Shown here piece after piece: positions 28,158 to 39,600 of a DNA stretch of 49,211 nt (the first letter of the stretch is position 1; each line of letters opens with the position of its first letter). Below the pieces are notes generated by a model. The model was not told the DNA's origin, ran no database searches, and worked only from the letters and a program-made list of their open reading frames with translations. The stretch lies in the NCBI GenBank assembly GCA_003427395.1, contig BFEA01000287.1, forward strand, positions 339,573 to 388,783, given 5' to 3'. The translations under genes and the position numbers were made by a program. The DNA is from Chara braunii (lineage: Eukaryota > Streptophyta > Charophyceae > Charales > Characeae).

Positions 28158-31100
28158 TAAAATACGTATCACTTCATGGAATATAAGAGGGTTAGGTGAC
28201 ACTTTTGCAAGGGAAAAAAAATCCCGAATGAAGAATTGGTTATATACCAACGTTGTCCACATCCTTGGATTACAAGAGACTAAATTGAATTCTGCAAAAA
28301 TTGCAGACATGGTAGGTTGGTGGGAGGGCCCACAATTTTGGGCCCCCGCGAACGGGTCTAAAGGAGGGACTGCAATATTGATCAATAAGGATTTGGACTG
28401 TACGATCATTGACTCATGTCTAGATCCGACGGGGAGATGGGTTTGGGTGAATGTGTCGATAGGATTAAAAAACTGGGGCATTATGTCTGTGTATGCCCCA
28501 GTAGAGTACCAAGAAAGGGTATCCTTCTTTGCAGACCTACCTTCATTTGTCCCAGACACGAAAGATCTAATTATGTTAGGAGACTGGAATGTCACTTTTA
28601 ACCCTGACTTGGATTCTCTTAAGACCTTCCTTTTGCGTAAAGATTCTTTATTAATCTCAACTTTCAAAGACTCACAAAATCTAATTGATGTTTTCAGATA
28701 ACTAAACCCAGACAACCCAGGTTATACATGGTATGAGGCAAGACCGAACCCACACACCCCGCAGCCAAGGAGAAGACTGGATTTTATCCTTGCGCGGGGG
28801 ACACCATGGGACCGGTGCATGTGGTCAGATTTCGCAGTAAGCGAAATATCTGATCACTACCCCGTTTCCATGGACATCATCTTCAGTGAGATAATTGAAA
28901 AACACAGACGTCCTTTTAAATTCAATGTCAACAATCTGAAAGATGAGGGAATAGTCGACTGGATACGACCACATGGCAGAATGGAAGAATGCAAAAGGTC
29001 TATTCAAGGGTGATGAAGAAGATTGGGCCACAGTGGGCCTGAGAATTGTGAGAGCGGCCTTAATGGTTTTTTCAAGGATGAAGGCGGCGAACAGACAATG
29101 GAAAAAAAAATGTATGCTTGATCAAATTCAGGAAGCCGAGTCAAAAATGGGGAAGGATCCTTTTGAGGACTATTATTGGGCTGAGGTGCGAAATGACACA
29201 TTTTTCCAACTGGAAGGGTTGCAATCTCAAAAACAACGTGAGTGGTTAGACTGGTTGAAACTTAGGGGAGTTGTAGGTTTTGATAGGATGACTAAGCTTA
29301 CCTTCAGATCCTTGCTGCTCAGGCAAGCAAAGCCTTTGCTGATAGAATTTGTTCACCTGTTTTCCTTAACGGCCCCAAAAGCAACAGACACTGTGTCAAT
29401 GTGCTCATACGCAGTTGAGTACTTTAAGGACAGTGTCACAACAAGACGTCCTTTTGACAGTCTGGACACAGACTTGTCCTTAACAAGTAACTTTTGGGAT
29501 AATTCAAGAGTGAGCCTGTCACACCAACAAAGAACCTATCTAGAGACCCCCTTCTCTGAAGGGGAACTAAAGGTGGCAGTCCAACAAATGGCTAAGGGGA
29601 AGTGTCAGGGTTTGGATGGTCTCCCAGTCGAACTCTTCCAACAATGTTGGGGGGGTTTTGCCCCCTTCTTATGTCAGGTCTTCAATCAAGCTATCGAGAC
29701 AGACTCATTTCCGACATAATTTATGAAAGGGGCAATTTCTTTACTATATAAGAAAGGAGACAAATCTGAAGTGAGGAATTATAGGCCAATTTCAGTTCTA
29801 AACGTAATATATAAGATCTTTGCCAAAGCCCAGACCATACGCCTAGCTGAGTTGCTCCCCGAGCTTGTAGGGTGGGAACGAGGGGCCTTTGTTAAAGGCC
29901 GCTCCATCTTGACCACAATGCAAACTCGAGAAGCAATCAGCAAAGAAGACAAACAAGTGGCAACACTCTTGCTTGATATGGAAAAAGCATACGATAGGGT
30001 TGGATGAACCTTCGTACTGACCACATTGTCTAAGATGGGCTTTGGTCCGGTCTTCATACGGACGGTCAAAATGATGTATGTTGAAGCCACTTCTGTGGTA
30101 ATGGTCGACGGAAAACTCTCAGAAGAGGTCCCACTTACACGCTCCCTACGACAAGGATGTCCACTAGCACCGTTACTTTTTGTGTTGCAGTTAGAGATTC
30201 TACTAGATAATATTAGGTATAATGGTAATATATCCGGGCTACACGTTTCCCCCTCCCTTCACTGGAAGGGAGGAGCTCTAGCCGATGACCTCACAGTAGC
30301 TTGTGAAAATTCACCGGCCTCAATGAACGAAGTCAAAAGAGTCCTGGACGAATATTGTATGCTATCAGAGGCTTCTATAAACTGGGACAACTGTGTCTAT
30401 TTTCTCCCCCCCCAACATGTGTTGTGTGTTAACTGGGGCTTGCGTCAGATCCCAACGGGTAACTCTGATTGCTTTCTGGGAGTACAAATCTCTCTGTCAG
30501 ATTGTGCAGGTACACAAGACAACCTACTGGTGGATAAGATAACTGCTCGAGTCACAAGCTGGATAAGATCCCACAAGCTATCACTGTTCGGACGAGCGCT
30601 GGTTCTGTCAGCAGCGGGTTTCTCCTTGTTATGGTTCCCTCTTACGGTCCACTATCTAGGGCAGGAGGCCTGCGAAAAATAAAAAGGATAGCTGCCAGGT
30701 ACCTAGGGAAACCAAGCGCTGCAAAAATGCAGGGCTTCGCCTGGGAAGCGGTGGCACAACCCAAGGACGAAGGGGGCCTGGGAATCCTAGACCCCCACTA
30801 GCAGAGCATTGCTCTTCTTAGTAAGTGGGTGGTTAATGCAATTTTTGAAGGAGGGACCAAGCTATGGGTGAAATTTGCTGAGTACATTCTTCGCAATGAG
30901 TGGTCCTTGGAAAGAGGCTCATACATCTGGAGAATCATGATGCTTGAGGCATATAAAAAAAAAAAAAACAGATCCAAGGTTTGGGCGACAATCTTAGCAG
31001 CTTGGAATAAGATCAGACATGAGATACCGAAACAACCCGAAACCAGAGTTGAAATACTCAATCAGTATCTTCTTGAGAACCCTTTCATTAGATGGAGCAG

Positions 31101-31236
31101 TGGAGGAACGTTCGGAATAGCTAAGGAAAAGGGAGATTTTGGCAAACATTGGGTAGAAAAGGGAGTGATCCAAGTGAAGGATCTGTAGGACGTAGACCGA
31201 GCAGACTGGATTTCGCCAGCTGAACTGCGTCCTGAG
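28144..31236 (+). pseudogene. LINE ORF2 (APE endonuclease and reverse transcriptase), broken
   Basis: Starts at ATG 28144. The endonuclease carries SWNIRG, QETKLN, VYAPVE, LGDWN, RRRLDFI and SEISDHYPV, all catalytic positions present. TAA at 28699 interrupts it, and a frameshift near 28970 moves coding by one base. The reverse transcriptase carries LLYKKGDKSEVRNYRPIS, LLLDMEKAYDRV (motif A), LRQGCPLAPLL (motif B) and LADDLTV (motif C). Stops lie at 29717 (TAA) and 30005 (TGA), then a frameshift at about 30680. The C-terminal part (GGLGILDPH...ALLSKWV...GVIQVKDL) has stops at 30797 and 31186. Only the start of the zf-RVT region survives. The enzyme would nick target DNA and copy LINE RNA in the nucleus. 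Confidence 0.9.
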
Positions 31237-31269
31237 GGACGCTGGACCCGGTTTCCAGCAGAAAGGCTG

Positions 31270-31569
31270 AGATAAACGGAGCAGTTAGTTTTGGGTACCG
31301 CAAACCGCGTCCGGGTGCTTCCCTCTTCTCGGTACTTGTATCTTAACTCAGCTCTCTGCCAATCCGCCTCACCCCCAACTCCTTCCGCCACCATGCTTAT
31401 TTGAGCCGGTCGGCATCGCAAGATAGCTTGCACTCCTGTTGTCTAGATCCCACTTCCTATCTCAACCCACCCGTCTCTCTCAGCGCTCCCCGTCTTGCTC
31501 TCGTCACCCCCTCTCTTTGCCCTCTAATACCAATGCAATCAAAGTCGCAATCTCACCCGCCCCTTTCGC
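31270..31569. other. No recognisable feature after the LINE
   Basis: Pyrimidine-rich sequence with no coding or RNA similarity. It may be the outer part of the LTR relative that follows. Confidence 0.35.
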
Positions 31570-32190
31570 ATGCACATAGGATACACAACCAACTGGCGAC
31601 AAGCGTCCACACTCAAAGCTCAAAGATATGGCAATTCAGAATACAATTTGAATACAAATCTACATCAGAAGGCTATGGCGCACAACGCCCACAACTCTCA
31701 GCTCATCAATGTGTCCAATCCACTGTTCTCGACACGTATACACACACTAAGCTATCCTATCGCTATGGCAACTATGGCCGTCTCTATCTCTATGCTATGA
31801 CTACCCCCTTCTCTCGCCCACTTCATCCTCGGGCTTACTGCAAACCACCTCGCATAAGTCGCTTTCATCAGCGCTTCCGCATGGCTTACGCAGAAATGAA
31901 TGAAAGACTGCTTACTGCCTCTTGACTTATACTTCTGCAGCTCGTTAGACTGTCCTCTTGCCCAAGCCCTGGCGTGCCCAGTCTCATGTGGTACTTGCTT
32001 GACCGGACTTGGACATACTGGGACTATGCCTCTAACTTCATGGCGCTACCCGTTGCTGCTAGCGCAGCCCAGCATCGGAACCGCATCTTTTGCTTCGCGG
32101 TTCGCCCCTCTTCCCGTTCTATCCATGGTGCGTCAACTCAGCTTGGCTCTTTGGTCTTCAACCTACCTTAGGACCGGCCCCGATATAATA
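31570..32190 (-). mobile_element. Diverged LTR of the solo-LTR family, minus strand
   Basis: Minus-strand sequence has AGAAGTATAAGTCAAGAGGCAG, then CATTCATTT, then AAGCCATGCGGAAGCGCTG. This is the TATA and transcription-start region of both solo LTRs in the same order. Downstream the GCCATAG words recur (TGGCCATAGTTGCCATAG), and a TTCTGAATTGCCAT stretch parallels the LTR end. The ends are too diverged to place and no target duplication was found. Confidence 0.55.
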
Positions 32191-32399
32191 AAAATAAGAA
32201 AAGGTAGATAATAAAAAAATTATAAAGTTAGGAAAAACTCATGAGTCCTAACCAGTGAAGGGGCACAAATAAAAAAAAGGGAGCGGGGCGTATCGGCACT
32301 TCCTCGATCCTACAAAACGGGCCCGCGGTCGGACTACCCCAACAAAACTGAGGGGGATAGTCCCGCGGGACCCTCAACCCCTCAGCCCTTTCAACGCTC

Positions 32400-32475
32400 C
32401 AACGCTCCTGTGCCGCCACCCACTGGCCTCGAACCCCATACCTCCACCGTATAAGTCAAGTATCGTAACACATAG
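32400..32475 (-). ncRNA. tRNA-like (SINE) sequence with intact B box
   Basis: Minus strand: TTAGCCCTATGTG..., then CTTGACTTATACGGTGGAGG, then GGGGTTCGAGGCC. GGTTCGAGGCC (32425-32435) is a perfect B-box match. The T-stem arms do not pair, and the acceptor is not evident, so this is a tRNA-derived repeat and not a gene. Confidence 0.35.
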
Positions 32476-32884
32476 GGCTAAGCCTAACCCTGGGACTGGC
32501 CTGCGCGAAATTCAATAAGAGATGATGCGGCGCAACGCCTAGGCCTGGGAAAACAGCTCGGGCCTCATTCCCACCTATGACTGAGCATATGACCGCTAGA
32601 CATCCCCGCTGGCTCGCCCAATTTGCGTTGTGGCTGCCTCGTGCCCCACTCCTCTCACCAAGCTTACCACTGGTCAAACGTGCCAAACAAAGACAACCCT
32701 TTTATTCCTTATTCTAATCCATAAAAAATCAGGCCGGTCAACTAAGCCGGCTGCACGATCAAGCGGAGGAATCACACGTGCGCCTTAAAACTGCGCGCCA
32801 ACTCACCTTCTATCTTAGTCAAATTTCTAAACAAAAGTTGGTCACAGATACAGTCGTGCCTCACGTGATCTATTAAAATCCAGA

Positions 32885-33078
32885 CTTGTTTTCTGTCATT
32901 TGCGAAAAACAGGGCGGATACCCTTGTAAAGGTATTCGAACCGACACCGCGCCTTTAGGGCTTCGGGGTACCGGACAACAATGGTTGGAAGCACCAGCCA
33001 AAAAAAAATTGAACCCGGTGCGCAGGGGCATTCCAGGCTCGACATCGATAGCTGGGCCAAGTAGTGGTGGTTTAACCA
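32885..33078 (-). repeat. SINE-like family, inverted copy
   Basis: The reverse complement aligns with 24595-24785. It extends further at the 3' end into GGTTCGAATACC near a TTTACAAGGGTATCC stretch, a B-box-like sequence. A related fragment (GATACCCTTGTGAGGG) appears at about 47750. Confidence 0.6.
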
Positions 33079-33079
33079 C

Positions 33080-33183
33080 TTCTCAACATTTCAAAAATAA
33101 ACCTGGAGCACGGTTCCACTAGCAAAGACCACTGATGCAGGAGAATCGGATGGCAAAGAAATTGCGGGGGATTTATATTATGA

Positions 33184-33214
<31 letters not shown>

Positions 33215-33859
33215 CCAGTTCCCAAGAATGGGAAGCGGAAAAATCCGGAAAAGAAAATAGAAAAACTCATTTTGATTGGCAGCTCTTCAAAAGATTAAAA
33301 AAAATCAAGTACTCGAAGGCCATGGTTTTGAACCCCTTCTTTTTTCCGGTCAATCGTTAACCATATCCAGTACTTCGATTTTCTCTCAAAATATGCGAAA
33401 TGCACGCTTCAGCATGACAACCGTCAGAGAAGGGAGTCCCATCAGGCACACGAAGGGACTTCCTCGCGGTGGTACGTGAGACTGCAACAGCCACGTACCA
33501 CTCTGTCCTGATTAGGCATTGGCTGGGTGGGGAGCAGGGGGAGGAGACGGGAGGGTTAGTGGGACGGCAACACTTTCAAAAGTCGGCCTGCTTCCCATCT
33601 TGGGAAATGTAACGTCGCCATTTTTTTTTTTTAAAGTCTTTAAAATTACTTTTCTTCCTTTTCTTACAGTGCCGCACAGGTCTAAATAGACCATGACTTG
33701 TGTGTTAGGGGAACCGTGCCCCTGACAGCGAATTGCCCATCCCCAGGTTAGTGGCTTTAAATATCTCTGCTTGAAGTCTTTTGCTCTCTTAACTCTGGCT
33801 CTTTAGAACCTTGATCGATGATCTTCTCGCCTCTTGAAGTTCCCTTCTCATGGCAGTTT
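33080..33859. other. No recognisable gene; poly-T run
   Basis: A T run of about 28 lies at 33187-33214, suggesting a minus-strand retroposon tail. Nothing else is recognised. Confidence 0.4.
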
Positions 33860-34380
33860 CAGCCAATTAGATATTCCCATATTATTTTCATGGGTAACCC
33901 CTGCCTATTGTTTATTTTTGCCCCAAGTGTTCATGAACCATAGAAGACCTTTCTTCTTGATGGAGAGGCGGTCGCTCCAGTCGCCCAAAATCTATAGACG
34001 AATGTTATTCTTGATCCGCGCTTGTTGTTGCTTTAGCAGAATAGTCTCTCCTCTAAAGATTAGCGCATTTCTGGCCCTCTAGATCTCCTGCATGATAATA
34101 CCTCTACTGGTCAAGGCTATGTAGTTCCAACCTGAGCGAAAGTCCCCCCTTTCGTTTGGCAGAAAACCAAACAGGATCCAGTCCTCTGACCACGCCCATG
34201 AGGGGTTTGTTGCCCCTGCCCACAGTTCCCTCCACGAACGCCATAATTCCTCTGAGAATGGACACGCAAGCCAGAGGTGAACATTGGATTCCCATCCCCA
34301 CTTACATCTGCAGCATGTAAGAGTGACTTGCATCCCCTTAAGAGCCAAGAGGTGCGAACAACGTGAGTCTTGGCATAGGG
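33860..34380 (-). pseudogene. LINE ORF2 C-terminus (zf-RVT), broken, minus strand
   Basis: The minus frame gives SLCQDSRCSHLLALKGMQV, then CCRCKWGWESNVHLWLACPF, a clear zf-RVT signature (C-x2-C, ES..HL, C), then ELWRSWRELW. The frame continues past a stop as RARNALIFRGE, the expected (E)IWRARN ending, with further stops downstream. The first stop could come from a Trp codon by one G-to-A change. It is a 5'-truncated copy, distinct from the element at 25-31 kb, which lacks this region. Confidence 0.68.
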
Positions 34381-34414
34381 AAGGCGAGGGGAGATAGGAC
34401 ATGCACGACGAGCA

Positions 34415-34762
34415 TGAGGATGGGGAGGAAAGAAGGGAAAGCCACTGGAAGGACGAAGCGGCCACGACAGTTGTGAAGGGAGGAACCCGAGCATTGAAGA
34501 GGGGTATGGAGCGAGGACAAAAATTCCTTATACCTACGATCCAAAGAACCTCACTAGCGGGTATAGCCCCATACAAACGAAAAAAAAGGAGGATGAGGAA
34601 GAGGAAGTGCAGGAGGTCATAGAAATCAGCAGTGGGGATGAGAAGGATGAAGTCTCGAGACCCAGAGAAGAGAGGCGGCCCCCGATGCACCAGCCGCACG
34701 AGGGAGCATTCAGCACAAGCGGTTATCGGGTAGCTGAAAATTCGGGAATGAAAATTCTGAAG
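34415..34762 (+). CDS. Possible acidic coding fragment
   Basis: A stop-free frame of about 115 codons without an early ATG reads NPSIEEGYGARTKIPYTYDP, then an acidic EDEEEEVQEVIEIS part, then REERRPPMHQPHEG and a TGA stop. The composition looks like a disordered protein exon or gag-like linker and is unlike the random frames nearby. The reverse strand carries only LINE debris at its left edge. No family is recognised; it may be an exon or a retroelement remnant. Confidence 0.3.
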
Positions 34763-35265
34763 TGAGAGTTTTGGGCAGTCTGAAAATCCTGAATGGTCCT
34801 GAAGTAGTGAAAGATCCGAAGACCCTGAAGACCACTTTTTTAGGCACTCTGCATCCTGAAGTGGTGAAGAGTGTCCTGAAGTGGTCAAGTGAGAGTTTTT
34901 GGTAGTCTGAAAATCCTGAATGGTCCTTAAGTGGTGAAAGGTACGAAGACCATGAAAACCACCCCTCACCACTTGAGGATGCAGCCTGCCTAAACAGGTG
35001 GTTTTTAGGGTCTTCGGAACTTTCACCACTCCAGGACCATTCAAGATTTTCAGACCTGAATGGTCCTGAAGTGGTGAAAGGTCCGAAGACCCTGAAAACC
35101 ACCTGTTTAGGCAGACTGCAACCTGAAGTGGTGAAGGGTGTCCTGAAGTGGTGAAAGGTCCGAAAACCCTGAAAACCACATGTTTAGACAGACTGCATCC
35201 TGAAGTTGTGAAGAGTGTCCTGAAGCGGTGATGAAAAATACGACTGTTGTTAACCTTCTCTCGCA
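34735..35265. repeat. Tandem and inverted ~85-bp repeats
   Basis: The phrase GAAGTGGTGAAAGGTCCGAA...AACCAC recurs four to five times. One copy is reversed, giving a hairpin with 46-bp arms (34918-34963 with 34997-35042). Long frames on the minus strand across this block merely reflect the repeat (recurring FTTSG). Confidence 0.88.
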
Positions 35266-35313
35266 TTCAGATGGGAGGATGAGTTTGGGTCAACACCCAG
35301 CAATTGGTTTTAA

Positions 35314-35550
35314 CATTGGCTCAGTGTGATCAAACATGAGTGGATTGTCAAGACCCGGGAACTCGCGAAGGCAGGGGTGGTGGCGACACCGTTTGATTTC
35401 TACAGCGAGTTGGAGTTGCGAGAGATTGCAAGGAGGAGAAGAGAAATCATGGCCTCCGACCTGGGGCTTAGAGTCTTTAGAGAGCCTGCAGAAAGACAAG
35501 ATGGACAAGGGGCCGAGCGAGTTGAGGCACATGACAACAATAGGGATTAA
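35314..35550 (+). CDS. Possible coding fragment, unrecognised
   Basis: The open frame reads HEWIVKTRELAKAGVVATPF...ELREIARRRREIMASDLGLRVFREPAERQ and ends at TAA 35548-35550. The only in-frame starts are GTG at 35326 or an internal ATG, so it may be an exon. It shows balanced amino-acid use with a charged helical middle. With the acidic fragment at 34415-34762 it could form two exons around the tandem-repeat block, but no family or splice sites confirm that. Confidence 0.27.
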   Translation, partial: HWLSVIKHEWIVKTRELAKAGVVATPFDFYSELELREIARRRREIMASDLGLRVFREPAERQDGQGAERVEAHDNNRD

Positions 35551-35559
35551 ATATTAATT

Positions 35560-36300
35560 AAGCATTGAACATGAATCCTGCTTTTCTTTTGCAAGACATG
35601 AGAACGACAATAATATGTATAGTATGAGTAAGCTTGCTAAAGATTAGTGATGAGAGAGTTAGCTAAGACTGTGTCACGATAAGTTAGAAGATAGTTTTTG
35701 AGTCTACTTTCTGGATGAGCTATATTCGAAAGAGGGTACACAAGACGATATGAGCTACATTCGAAAGGGGGTACACAAGACGATGACATGGGGCATGGGA
35801 TGAGAACGGGTGGGAAGGGTGTATTGTGAGTTTTTGATGGAATGAGGAGTGTGCTTTTGAGAATAGAAACTTTGAGTACAGATTGACGAGCAAAACAAGG
35901 CATTGAATGATTGGTCTAGTACAAGAGAGGTTAGGGAACCTATGTGTTAAGGGGCGTGAAAAACACTCCTTCCCTTGGAGCCTAATCCAACTGAGTCATG
36001 AATGAGTATGAGAATAGCCGAGATCTGAGTCATCAGAACGAGTGAAAATAAGAGGGGGCGCCACTGTTTTTTGCTATGGTTGAACGACTGGGTGGGTTAG
36101 TGCTGCTTAGGGTCGCGAGCCCCAACTCGAGTACTAGACGCTAAGTCGAATGTATGCATGCATAGTACATTGCTTTGAGGATGGATGAGGGGAACCGCAC
36201 GCAGAAAACTGAAAAGAGATGGCCACCTTCTAACCTCCAAGACAGAAATGGGATCCGTATCCTCCAGGCCCACCCCCTCGGGCACTAACATTGAGAATGA
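35560..36300. other. No gene; short tandem duplication
   Basis: Contains a ~35-bp duplication of GAGCTAYATTCGAAAG-GGGTACACAAGACGAT (35717 and 35752). Otherwise it is AG-rich sequence with no recognised feature. Confidence 0.45.
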
Positions 36301-36310
36301 AAAGGAATGA

Positions 36311-36680
36311 CCCTAACCAGACTCTTCGACTTGAGAATGGAAAGGAATGGCCCTAACCAGACTGTTCGACTTGAGAATGGAAAGGAATTGCCCTAACCAG
36401 GCTGTTCGACTTGAGAATGGAAAGGAATNNNNNNNNNNNNNNNNNNNNNNNNNNNNNNNNNNNNNNNNNNNNNNNNNNNNNNNNNNNNNNNNNNNNNNNN
36501 NNNNNNNNNNNNNNNNNNNNNNNNNNNNNNNNNNNNNNNNNNNNNNNNNNNNNNNNNNNNNNNNNNNNNNNNNNNNNNNNNNNNNNNNNNNNNNNNNNNN
36601 NNNNNNNNNNNNNNNNNNCCCTAACCAGGCTGTTCGACTTGAGAATGGAAAAGAACGACCCTAACCAGGTTGTTCGGGAA
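36311..36680. repeat. 40-bp tandem array broken by a gap
   Basis: Units CCCTAACCAGRCTGTTCGAC + TTGAGAATGGAAAGGAATGG start at 36311, 36351 and 36391, and after the gap at 36619 and 36659. The distance across the gap (228 bp) is not a multiple of 40, so the gap size is not exact. Confidence 0.95.
36429..36618. other. Assembly gap (190 N)
   Basis: Undetermined bases inside the 40-bp array. Confidence 0.99.
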
Positions 36681-36689
36681 TGACCCCTG

Positions 36690-39600
36690 ACAAGGGTCAT
36701 TTCTTTTGAAATAGGCATTGGGGTCCCCTTCATAATTGATTGAGAAAGGTTGATTGAGAAAGGTTGATTGAGAATGAGATGGAATGAGCAATGAGAGATG
36801 AAAAAGGTCGGTGGGTCGGTCATTGAAATAGCCAAGAGGATGGATGAAAGAGAATGAGAAGGGCAGGATAAAGAAGGCCGAGCCTTAAAGTCAAGAAGGG
36901 CCGGGACCGTTGGGACGGTCACAAGGATTGCGTGTTGAGGAATGAGAGAGTTGAGGATTGAATGGGCCGAAAGGTCGGTCTTGAGAAATGACTATTGAAA
37001 GAACGACCACTAGATTGGTCATGTGGGTGACCTTGTTGAGGAGAGGCTATCGGACCAGCCATGAGAATCAGCCTTAGAAATAACATTGGATTGAGTGGTT
37101 GAGAATTGGATATTGCATTGCAAAGTCAGGGGACCCTAGGCAATTTGATGAAAGGTTGTCGGACCGACCATAGAAATAGCAAGACATTGAGTTTTCTTTT
37201 TTTCCTAGTCTCAGGTCTCAACAGGAGGGGGATAGCGGTGCACACATCGCAACCCCAGGACCTCTACCGTCAAGGGAAAGTCTCAGCGCGACCTGCTCCT
37301 CATAAGAAGGAATAAGGGTTGAAGGACCAAAGCACCTTTCTCTTTAATTGATGTTGGCCGTCAAAAACTAACTCCGACAACGAGTTCTAGTCGGGGAGTT
37401 CAAACTGCACCTCATGTTGAGAACCTAAATGTCAAGGGCGTGGAGCCAAACGGACGAGAGAGCCATTCTTTTTCCTAAGTCTCATTTTTTCTCCCCAACC
37501 ACACACCATGCCATAGAGGGGCGGCACGACCGCTTGGAATGGACCACGGTTTCTCGCATTAAGTTGGGCAGCACTGTCCAGAGGGAGGAATCGGACGTGG
37601 TACCGGGTGGAAGTCGCAACCACCACAGGGCGAGTGACACCGCCCTGCCGGATCATTACAACCGTTCCGGGACTTATCGCGAGGTCTTCGTAACTGCACT
37701 CGCAAACTAATTGAGAGTCCCAACTCTCTTGAAAGGAAGAGGCCGGATCCAAGAAAACACCACTCGGGAGGAACGATTCGCGAGAAAACCCTTACGGCAA
37801 GACGGGGTCCTGGGAGGTTTTTGGACTGGACGTACTTGCCAGATGTGAGGAGATACCTTAGTGATGACGCCCGTCTTGTAAGTGGCAAAAGGTCGGACGA
37901 AGTAGGGGATAAGGTGAGTTATCAGCAGGGGGAGGACTGACCACCCTTCCTTTTTGGGGTTGATGGGCCGACATCCGTCTACTCAGTTGGTGGGCCAAGG
38001 TCTGCGTTGTCGTACCAAACACCCCTACAAGGGTATTTGGCGTGTTTCTTGCTAGTCACGCCAGTGCAGTGTCGCCCGCCTGACGGCGTGCGCGTGGGCG
38101 AAAGCATAGGTTCTTGTTAAGGTGAGAGGCGCGCGTGGCGGCGTGGGGTATTGACGGCGAGGCGCAACCATACGCGACGTGGGTGAGTGCGGTGTTGTGG
38201 GCTAGTGGATGTGCGGCGTTTTTTCCCGGTTTTATTAATATTTATTTATTTTTTTGTTTTTATTGTTTCTACCTCGGCAATCGAGGCCGTCGTAGAACAC
38301 GGATGCCTGTCACAACAATCGAAGACCTAGGGCGTGCACCTCGTTCGGCGGGTCCATGTGTTCGGGATACTGACAAATGTCCACTGTCACGCCGTTGCTA
38401 AGAGCCAGGCGCGGTCAGGGTTTGAGCTTGTGAATACACATGGGGCAAAAAGGGTTGGTAATGCTGGATGTATGTGACCTACGTTTCGGGTCCGGTGAGG
38501 TCGCGTAGGGGTAGGTTGTATTCGCAAGGTGGCCTGAAGTACGACCACAAACTGTTTTCGTGGCCACGTCGGAGTTACGCCGGTATAGTATTCTGGGGGA
38601 ACATTATAGCAGCCACATCCGTGCCCAAGCCTCTGACGAGGGAACGGGCGGGAGCCGCACCCACCGAGCAAATACATTACCTGCGGTAGCAGGTGGGTGG
38701 TACCGGCCGGGGGCCAGCCGGTAGTATCAAGCGGGGGTTGTAGGGGTACTGGCCGTGCGCAGCAGTGTCAGCATGGAACCCTTCTCCCTTTCTGGCCCCA
38801 AAATTCTAGTCCGGGAGTCTCCCGTTACCACCGGAACCTGCACCAGGGCCAGTTTTGCCTCAGACGGGGGGCCTCCTAATAGACTTGGCGTCGTCCCGCT
38901 CGCGGGGAGACCCAGAATCGCTACACTGACCGACCAGGAGTCGAATGTTCCTCGGCTCTCCGGTCTCAAGGCCAGTCGGACCGGTAGGAAATTTAGCGCG
39001 TACTCTTTAGCGGGTCGGGTTCCCTTGTCCACCGCCCTGCTGCAGGTGTGCTGGCCAGCGCCCCTGTCAATATCCGATCTAGCGCATAGCATAACGGAGG
39101 GAATGGAGATGAGGGGCGGCCTTGTGCAGCGGAGGGACGACCGTGTCAAGACGCAGGCAGGAACGATGTGGGGGCTAGGCGTTGTAGGACTATTGCGGTC
39201 GGTTGGGCTGCGCTAGCAGCAGCAGCGAGCACTAAGGCATAGCAGGCGCAGCAACGGGGAAGGAACCTGGACGCGGGCGGCGCCAGGTGCATTCGGATCG
39301 AAAATGGCGGGAATGAGAAGGAGGGAGGAAACAAGAGTGATTTGCTCGGTTCTGAAGTGAAATCGGTCGGGCAAAGAAGAGGTTGGGGGGCTATGAAGAG
39401 AGGCGACCTCAGATCTGATGTTAGTTTTGGAGATGAGTTAGTAGGATAAGTAGTGGGGAGAAAAGTCAGTGCGCGGCTATGGCGGGAGTGACGGGGAGTG
39501 AAAGGGGAAACGAGTATCTCGCTCGTTTCCGAGCAGAATCGAGCGAGGTAGGGGTCGTTTCGGGAGTTTTTGCTGATGGCGAGTCTGATGGCGGCGTCCG

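Larger units (their letters stand above)
25430..31258 (+). mobile_element. Near-complete LINE (non-LTR retrotransposon), decayed
   Basis: About 5.8 kb with ORF1 (nucleic-acid-binding, CCHC knuckle) followed by ORF2 (APE endonuclease, reverse transcriptase, C-terminal region), the plant L1-type order. It ends with the tail motif GCTGGACCCGGTTTCCAGCA (31238-31257), then diverges into other sequence with no poly-A tail. Frames are broken by several stops and at least three frameshifts, so it cannot move by itself. The same tail motif occurs at four other loci in the window, so the family has been active here. The 5' boundary is not defined. Confidence 0.9.

Noticed and set aside
27744-28715. A 323-residue minus-strand frame
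   Set aside because: It lies opposite LINE ORF1 end and the endonuclease, whose catalytic motifs are clear on the plus strand.
34079-35266. A 395-residue minus-strand protein as one gene
   Set aside because: Only its C-terminal third is real LINE zf-RVT coding debris; the N-terminal part is a translation of tandem/inverted repeats.
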